Part shown: in pieces, positions 60,201-64,000 of the stretch
Layout: each line of letters begins with the position of its first letter
Numbering within the stretch: position 1 is the stretch's first letter
Source: Nematostella vectensis
Taxonomy: Eukaryota > Cnidaria > Anthozoa > Actiniaria > Edwardsiidae
Direction of reading: 5' to 3'
NCBI RefSeq assembly: GCF_932526225.1
Contig: NC_064043.1
Location: 11,530,085 to 11,594,084 of the forward strand
Length of the DNA stretch: 64,000 nucleotides
Program-made: the position numbers and the translations under genes
The notes under the pieces: generated by a model
Told to the model about the DNA's origin: nothing
The model's input: only the letters and a program-made list of their open reading frames with translations
Database searches by the model: none

Positions 60201-63200
60201 AGAAAAATAACAAGACTTTAAAAAAAAGACACAAAAGAAAAAGGCTGTTCCTTCCACATTTCTTTGTGTATGTAGGCTGGTTTGGCATAGCCGGTGTCTC
60301 CTTTACTTCTGCATTTTTTGTTACTTTGTATGGATTCCAATTCGGAAAAGAGAAAGCGTCCCAGTGGATAACGTCGATGATGATTTCGTTTTTACAAGAT
60401 GTGCTTATTAGTCAGCCTATAAAAGTGTTCATTATTGCAGTGTTCTTTGCGTTATTCCTCAAGAAACTCGACGACGACGACGACGACCACGAGAGTCTGT
60501 CAGATCAGTGCAAAATGGCGCAAAATGATACAAACTTTGACCAAAGTCTGTTCGAAGGCGACTTCACGGAGAAAACACCTAAAAAGTTCACACTAGCAAG
60601 TCCGCCTAATTCAGCAGAGCTGGAAAAAGCTCGACAGACGAGATTCAAAGAGTGTCAAATGCAACACATGATAAAAGAGCTTGTTATTTACGTGTTGTTC
60701 CTTGGCTCATTACTAGTGGTCAGTTATGCCCACAGAGATCCCCAAGCATTTCAAGTGGCGCGGTTGATGGAGCAAACATATATAGACGGCGCATACACTG
60801 GACTCGGTCTTAAACAGGTAAGTTCTATTGGTGGCAAAATAAATAACACGTAGAAAAGAACAACCGTCAGTGTGTATACATTTTATTCTAACATGAGGTG
60901 ATATGTGGGGAGCAGATGTTGTCATGGGGAGAAGGGGGTAATGCTGAGAGCACACTTGTGTATTCCCAGGGCGTTGGAACATCAAATTATTGGAGGTGGC
61001 TTGAGAACACAGTATTACCAAGCTTATCGTCAGAATCCTTACAATGGCCGGCTGGTTGTCAACCAAATGCAAACTACTCAATAGATTGTGTCTCTCGCGT
61101 TGTTGGAACCGCGAGACTGCGGCAGCTGAGGGTCCCCCCAGGTACGTTCAATCAATCAATCAATCAGTCAATCAATGTATGTTTATAAACCTTACCGCAG
61201 GCATGATCAGCGAAATGTGTACAATCCATGTTACTTTGGCGGCACACTTCAAGCATGTATAATAACATTACATCGTATAAGCACTAAAAATACCCAAGAT
61301 TTCCTCCAAGAACAACCCACATTACTATAGCACTTTAAGTACTCAATGGTAATTATACAACCCCGGGAACAGGTTATCTCATGTGTCCATGAATAGTTAA
61401 GACACAACAAGGAGGTTGAGGCCTGGGCCTCGCTGGTCTCACTAATTAAAACATCATTCATCCGTTTCAACTCTTCCATTTTAATCCAGGTACTTGTAAA
61501 GTGGAAAAAGAGATGAGGCACCTTATAAGCGAATGCAATGGATATTATTCCTTCTTTGGTGAAGACACCCAAGACTACTTTGAGGGATGGATCGCTTCCA
61601 ATGTGACCAACAAAACAATGCTGACGCCCTGGCAACACCGCTCGACACTCGACCTGGGTGGTGTGCCCTACATGGGTCTGATGGCAACTTACAGCGGAGG
61701 AGGATACAGTTTCAACCTGCAAAACACGGATGAAGGTCTGCGGGAGCTGAGTAAACTCAAAGAAGGATCCTGGATCGATGAGCGCACACGAGCAATATTT
61801 CTAGAAATAAGTGTATATAACGCTCAAGCCAACCTGTTTGGAATAGCGACGTTTTTAACGGAATGGGTTCCCACTAATGGAATTGTCTGCTTCAATAACA
61901 TCAAAGTCGCGAGGTTATACGTCACGGGTGATGGTTTAGAGATTGCTACTATTGTTTGCAAGGTACTCCTACTTATTTTCGTCCTAATATTCATGTACCA
62001 AGAGTTTAAGAAAATTTTCAAACAGCGCAAAGCGTATTTACGGGAGGTGTGGAACTGGATGGAATTGGCCCTAATAGTCTGTGTTCTCGGTTGCGCAGTC
62101 ACCATTCTCCAGCGTGCTCTTCTAGTAGACATCGCGATCAAGAAGTTGAATGCTCAGCAAAACCGTTTTGTAAGTCTTATCCAAGCAGGAACCGTTGACG
62201 AACTCTTAACCTACTTCCAAGGTCTCCTTGTGTTCTCGGCAAGTATTAAACTTCTAAAGCTTTGCAGATTCAACCCTAAAATACTCCTTTTTACCAAAAC
62301 CATCTCTACAGCCGTAGGTCCCTTATCTTCATTTCTTTTGGTGTTCGCTATACTCTATTTGGCATTTGCGAGTGTGTACAATCTGGTCTTTGGGTCAGCT
62401 CTCCAGGAGTATAGCTCATTTATATACACAGTAGAGACACTATTCAGCACAATACTTGGGGGGTTCGACTTCACGGCAACAGAACGGCAAAACAAGATTA
62501 TTGGACCACTGCTGTTTTTCTTCTTCATGGTAGTAATGGTAATGATACTCATGAATATCTTCCTTGCGATTCTCATGGACGCGTTCGCAAAGGTTCAGGA
62601 GGAAGACAATTCCAGTGAGCACGAGCTTGTCGAGTTCATGCTCACTCGCTTCAGCCAGTACATTGGAATGCGACATGGCAAGAAAGTGGGCATCATGCCT
62701 ACTAGTGATAAAGAAGAAGTAAAAGTAAGCTTCGTATCGCATCAAGCTGATGACAAGGTGAGTCAACAGTCACGTTTTAGCCCAAGTCCAAGCGTGTCTG
62801 ACAACACACAGATAATCTCTAAACATTACACAGAAAACTGTGAGGATGAACGCGCCTATAATAATATTGGACAAGAAGTGAGCGAGAGCATGGATTCGCT
62901 AGACTTCGCCATCATGAGAGCGGCTGCTAAGGAGAGTTATAATGTTTCCTTAAGTTCACCAAATACTGGTTTGATTCCAAAGATCGCGATACAGGAGACT
63001 GAAAATGAAGGCGGAGTGAGTGGAGATGAAGAAAGAGTCTGTGTAGATGAAGAAACATGTCTCTCGCCAAACAGTCCTTCTATGTTTGATAGACAAACAA
63101 TAAAACCCAGCTATAGTGTGAAAAGCGAACATCCGTACAGCTCGATGAATAGTAAAGATTTCGATGTCTTAGATTACATAGCAATGAGAGCGACAGAAAA

Positions 63201-63564
63201 AGAGAGCTCACTTGATAATTCCTTTGACTACAAGCGTTATAGTTTATCTCCTAGAAGGGCAGACAGCCAATCTTTAACAATCTATAGCAATCCCATTGCC
63301 AACCCTTACGTCTCTATCGACGTTAAAATGAAGGACATTACAGCATGGTGTACCTCTGTGCTTGTGGATGACCTTATTATGGAAGACGCGTACGAGATGA
63401 TGGTTCGTTACTACGTCAAGGACCACAAGAAGGCAATCCAAGACCATTATATGTCAGAACAGGAGGCTTTATCCAAAAGCTGGAATGGAAGTGAAGTTCT
63501 TATGACGAAACCTCGGCAAAAGCCAGGCCGATTCACATACGCAAGGAATTTACTGGAGTCGTAG
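42047..63564 (+). CDS. Polycystin-1-like receptor-channel, gene 3 of 3 (complete)
   Basis: Coding exons: 42047-42079, 42158-42224, 45069-45376, 45955-46102, 46366-46476, 46753-47088, 47436-50013, 50582-51188, 51610-51807, 52249-52386, 52535-52711, 53252-53482, 55336-55899, 56461-56691, 59204-60817, 60970-61141, 61490-63564. Total 9588 nt (3195 aa), open throughout. Domains by approximate residue: signal 1-25, F5/8C 34-185, linker 186-222, PKD-type repeats 223 to about 930, REJ to 1396, GAIN-like to 1832, GPS about 1848, TM1 about 1880-1900, PLAT about 1920-2035, TM2-TM6 to 2447, TOP and TM7-TM11 from 2448, tail to 3195. Closest to gene 2, with long near-identical motifs in the PLAT, TM and pore regions. 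It has the longest introns (2.8 kb before the F5/8C exon, 2.5 kb before PLAT), which carry several miniature elements. No defect is seen, so this is the best candidate for a fully working copy. Function is inferred from the PKD1 family: a GPS-cleaved sensor with channel-like membrane region. Confidence 0.92.
42225..45068. other. Gene 3 intron 2, with repeat clusters
   Basis: 2.8-kb intron. It contains a two-copy CCCAGCCAGCA(C/G)TGGTTAGG duplication (42584-42640), an 18-G homopolymer near 43402-43420, and a hairpin-rich repeat cluster (43575-44866). No coding exon is supported. Confidence 0.65.
43575..44866. repeat. ACTTGT...ACAAGT hairpin repeats split by a probable 1-kb insertion
   Basis: About 50-bp units containing GTTGATACAACATAGGAACT, TGTATTGGAACTTCC and CACAAGTT occur two to three times at 43575-43692 and about three times at 44700-44866. 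Each unit can fold through ACTTGT and ACAAGT. The intervening 43693-44699 has no such unit and starts with TTATATGGCTACGATAGTAC, which suggests an insertion. No terminal repeats or transposase were found. Confidence 0.6.
45069..46102 (+). CDS. Gene 3 exons 3-4: F5/8 type C (discoidin) domain
   Basis: Exons 45069-45376 and 45955-46102. Landmarks: ECIVPERFGVNDNVI, ARPEFPAYNGRLGLHSKAW, QWLQVDLRERKVL, DAWVTQYYLQYSND, RPIARYVRLNPQAW and the closing ELYGC. Intact, and the best guide to what the broken gene 2 exon should encode. Confidence 0.9.
45470..45612 (+). repeat. Degenerate duplicate of the exon 3 end inside gene 3 intron 3
   Basis: 45512-45562 reads YTLYWYGNENTKAK in the same style as the exon 3 end METWYCYGDEITNAK, followed by GTTACTACTG against the true donor GTATGCTACTG. 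A second tail fragment (GCAAAAACATACTAGTATTG) precedes it. The copy keeps a GT but a weak donor. Confidence 0.7.
46366..46476 (+). CDS. Gene 3 exon 5: Thr/Pro-rich linker
   Basis: GFDYPYPMSGSCENIPL followed by EPPTTLQPNTESPTTPYRP. Phase 1 to phase 1, 111 nt as in gene 1. The donor is GTTTGT, weaker than in gene 1. Confidence 0.8.
46753..47088 (+). CDS. Gene 3 exon 6: first PKD-type repeat
   Basis: VTNLKIKLSSDVIATGEV, then LTYRWNLSTDQVE (the GDG loop is replaced by STD), YNTPSIYKISVYASNEE and TVQDTITGL, ending FNVSWDIEKG. Phase 1 at both ends. Confidence 0.87.
47205..47285 (+). repeat. Degenerate duplicate of the exon 6 end inside gene 3 intron 6
   Basis: CCAGCCACAACATTTAACAT, then GTTCTGGTATATAGAAAAAG, mirrors the true exon end CTGGCACAACGTTTAACGTA, then TCCTGGGATATAGAAAAAG. 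The true donor GTAAGGATCGTAGG has become TTAAGGGTATGTAGG, so this copy has lost its splice site. Confidence 0.75.
47436..50013 (+). CDS. Gene 3 exon 7: PKD-type repeats and start of the REJ module
   Basis: A 2578-nt exon, exactly the size of exon 7 in gene 2. PKD-type cores include FDFGERSMG, WSFGDGNATV, WNFGDGQET, a degenerate IWHSPNTNG and LRLGDGSAD, each followed by a GxYxVxVxxxN-type strand. The REJ part begins CRIETLEICKGNE and contains FPLDGSESYDPD and GFRWYC. Ends in phase 2. Confidence 0.92.
50014..50581. other. Gene 3 intron 7
   Basis: Unremarkable non-coding sequence with a C-rich stretch near 50230-50260. No element recognised. Confidence 0.6.
50582..51188 (+). CDS. Gene 3 exon 8: C-terminal part of the REJ module
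   Basis: CNPECTGRLMSAAALQLI, CRGCSAASE, EGNCSVWPLEGMEMSTIF and CEGWQDTEMPLRYIFNY show the family REJ pattern. Phase 2 to phase 0. Confidence 0.9.
51610..53482 (+). CDS. Gene 3 exons 9-12: GAIN-like region
   Basis: Exons 51610-51807, 52249-52386, 52535-52711 and 53252-53482, all phase 0. The first three encode amphipathic Ser/Gln/Lys-rich helices (EKVANARQIARLSGSIND; SLLGLVSS-type Leu clusters). The last encodes a beta-rich stretch (VEITLEITTDTAISRKK, CIELPEASYLNLPYDQPVG). They match gene 2 exons 9-12 in order and phase. Confidence 0.85.
52765..52873. mobile_element. MITE family C, partial copy (gene 3 intron 11)
   Basis: Inverted orientation relative to the copy at 56751-57026. Shares TTCTGTGTTTATTTTGGCTT and the terminal sequence CACGTGAGCGCAAGTCTCCT. 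The other half is missing. Confidence 0.75.
54220..54494. mobile_element. MITE family C, full-length diverged copy (gene 3 intron 12)
   Basis: 275 bp. The left end is CAGTGAATAAGAGACTTGTG; the right end contains AATCACGTGATCTCTTTGCG. Internal GCCCTTCCCACCAGAGAACG and CCTTTCTGAAAAGC match the copy at 56751-57026. Confidence 0.8.
55336..55899 (+). CDS. Gene 3 exon 13: GAIN beta-subdomain and first half of GPS
   Basis: IMIIKDNPYSTSDNSTVI, FELKKPDGSSYSVSNL and YGFLGSYHLLVMPLLS, ending ACLYWDNGRFSSMGCR. Phase 0 at both ends. Confidence 0.88.
56461..56691 (+). CDS. Gene 3 exon 14: GPS cleavage motif and TM1
   Basis: QCLCNHLTSFVSK is a cleavable GPS. ANLSENPVAFAAVMSIFGVY leads into TM1, then WARRRDTMDKIK is cytosolic. 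77 codons as in gene 2. The open frame visible from 56536 begins inside this exon. Confidence 0.92.
56751..57026. mobile_element. MITE family C, best-preserved copy, 276 bp (gene 3 intron 14)
   Basis: Left terminal CGACTTGCGCTAAGGGATCA and right terminal GATTTCTTAGCGCAAGTCTC are inverted repeats that include the palindrome CACGTG. The consensus tip is CAGTAGGAGACTTGCGCTAA. No transposase frame. Confidence 0.88.
57781..57898. repeat. Dispersed element B, copy 3 (gene 3 intron 14)
   Basis: GCATTACCTCATTGTTCTAT, TTGTATTCCCGTTCTATTG, then GTCTGTGGTGCATCAATCTA. The left edge is less well preserved than in the other two copies. Confidence 0.78.
58198..58358. mobile_element. Small inverted-repeat element with GTAGCCAGG tips (gene 3 intron 14)
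   Basis: GGGGTGTAGCCAGGGGGGTG on the left is matched, inverted, by ATCCTGGCTACGCCGCTATA on the right, with inner GGGCCCGGGTCCCCC and GGGCCCCCTCC. About 160 bp and non-coding. Confidence 0.75.
58791..58853. repeat. Two-copy tandem duplication, about 33 bp
   Basis: TGAATTATTCGCGAATTGAA followed by TTGCTACCAC occurs twice in a row. The unit itself contains the palindrome ATTCGCGAAT. Confidence 0.88.
59204..60817 (+). CDS. Gene 3 exon 15: PLAT domain and TM2-TM6
   Basis: PLAT: YEITIYTGMRKNAGTTSDVF, QRFQRSSVDTFVV, IKLWHNNKGLNPSWYVNRV, RWLAVEYDDGQ. Then RVQRLSCC, TM2, TM3, a cytosolic loop ending in a Lys/Arg-rich patch, TM4 (GWFGIAGVSFTSAFFVTLYG), TM5 with DVLISQPIKVF, a run of six Asp after KKL, and TM6 ending AHRDPQAFQVARL. 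Confidence 0.94.
60970..61141 (+). CDS. Gene 3 exon 16: start of the TOP domain
   Basis: GVGTSNYWRWLENTVLPSLS, then a Cys and DCVSRVVGTARLRQLRVPPG. Phase 0 to phase 1. Followed in the intron by a short AATC microsatellite (61149-61174). Confidence 0.9.
61490..63564 (+). CDS. Gene 3 exon 17: TOP domain, TM7-TM11, pore loop, cytosolic tail
   Basis: TOP: GYYSFFGEDTQDYFEGW, LMATYSGGGYSFNL, WIDERTRAIFLEISVYNAQ, TFLTEW. TM8 is WNWMELALIVCVLGCAV, TM9 carries SIKLLKLCRFNPKIL, then TM10, pore loop STILGGFDFTA and TM11 (MVMILMNIFLAILMDAFAKV). The tail of about 300 residues has two related motifs, LDFAIMRAAAKES and LDYIAMRATEKES, and ends with VDDLIMEDAYEMMVRYYVKD, shared with gene 2. Confidence 0.95.
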
Positions 63565-64000
63565 ATGCTCTTATGTGACCATTTACAGAGTCATTTACAG
63601 AGAAAGCGTTCCAGGCTGGGATCCACCGATTTTCACTTAAGTTTTATACTTTTATTTTGTTGGAAAGTGACACAGGTTTCATTTTTGTGCCAAAAACCTG
63701 GAAATTTCCTCATTTTTGTTGGTGTCCCTCTCAGGGTTAATACGATAACGTGGAAATGTAAACCGTGTGGTGGGTGAGCACCAGGAACTGACTTTTTTGT
63801 TTTTTTATACGGATGTCATGGGAAGTGGCACTGCTTTTTGCCCATATTTGGGTTATGAGAAAAACACGAGCTTTGCCATATTTCAGAAATGATTATTCAC
63901 CAAAAGCAACTATATCTCAGATTGACATACCAAATCTGAGTGACCTTAGTGATCTTAGTTTTTAAGCCATTTCTCTGCTTAATACCAGACACTAAGACTC
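63565..64000. other. 3' flank of gene 3
   Basis: Non-coding. No AATAAA is visible within the remaining window, so the 3' end of the transcript is not placed. Confidence 0.5.

Overview
The window is eukaryotic: AT-rich, intron-bearing genes with clean GT/AG splice sites, many short inverted-repeat elements and micro/minisatellites. The combination of polycystin-1-like proteins carrying a discoidin (F5/8 type C) domain, an intron-poor class A GPCR and moderate intron sizes suggests an invertebrate metazoan, most likely an anthozoan cnidarian (sea anemone or coral). The species is inferred, not proven.

Layout. A single-exon rhodopsin-class GPCR (981-2024) is broken by an in-frame TAG. It is followed by three head-to-tail paralogous genes on the + strand: gene 1 (4036-22266), gene 2 (25646-39853) and gene 3 (42047-63564). 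I rebuilt each by hand from open frames and splice sites. Each has 17 coding exons with the same intron phases at every junction (0,1,0,1,1,1,2,0,0,0,0,0,0,0,0,1), and the exon sums are exact multiples of three: 9984, 9321 and 9588 nt, for about 3327, 3106 and 3195 residues.

Each protein reads in order: split signal peptide, F5/8C discoidin domain, short Thr/Pro linker, about eight PKD-type Ig-like repeats, REJ module, GAIN-like region, GPS motif, TM1, cytosolic PLAT domain, TM2-TM6, polycystin (TOP) extracellular domain, TM7-TM11 with a pore-like loop, and a cytosolic tail. This is the PKD1/PKD1L/REJ receptor-channel architecture. Family knowledge suggests a ciliary or mechano/chemosensory membrane protein that pairs with a PKD2-type channel; the F5/8C domain would bind glycans or lipids outside the cell.

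Most unusual features. (1) Tandem duplications in the genes start at exon-intron junctions. In gene 1 the 3' end of exon 5 plus its 5' splice site has been amplified into roughly 85-90 copies that fill almost all of intron 5. In gene 2 the exon 11 acceptor has been amplified into about 20 copies in intron 10. In gene 3, degenerate copies of the exon 3 and exon 6 ends lie inside introns 3 and 6. (2) Gene 2 has one in-frame TAA in its F5/8C exon while the other roughly 9 kb of coding sequence stays open. (3) The GPCR stop falls exactly at the toggle-switch Trp of the CWxP motif. (4) Several miniature inverted-repeat elements sit in introns and between the genes.

Limits: no homology search or transcript data was available. 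Exon coordinates come from reading frame, splice consensus and agreement among the three paralogs. UTRs and promoters are mostly unassigned.
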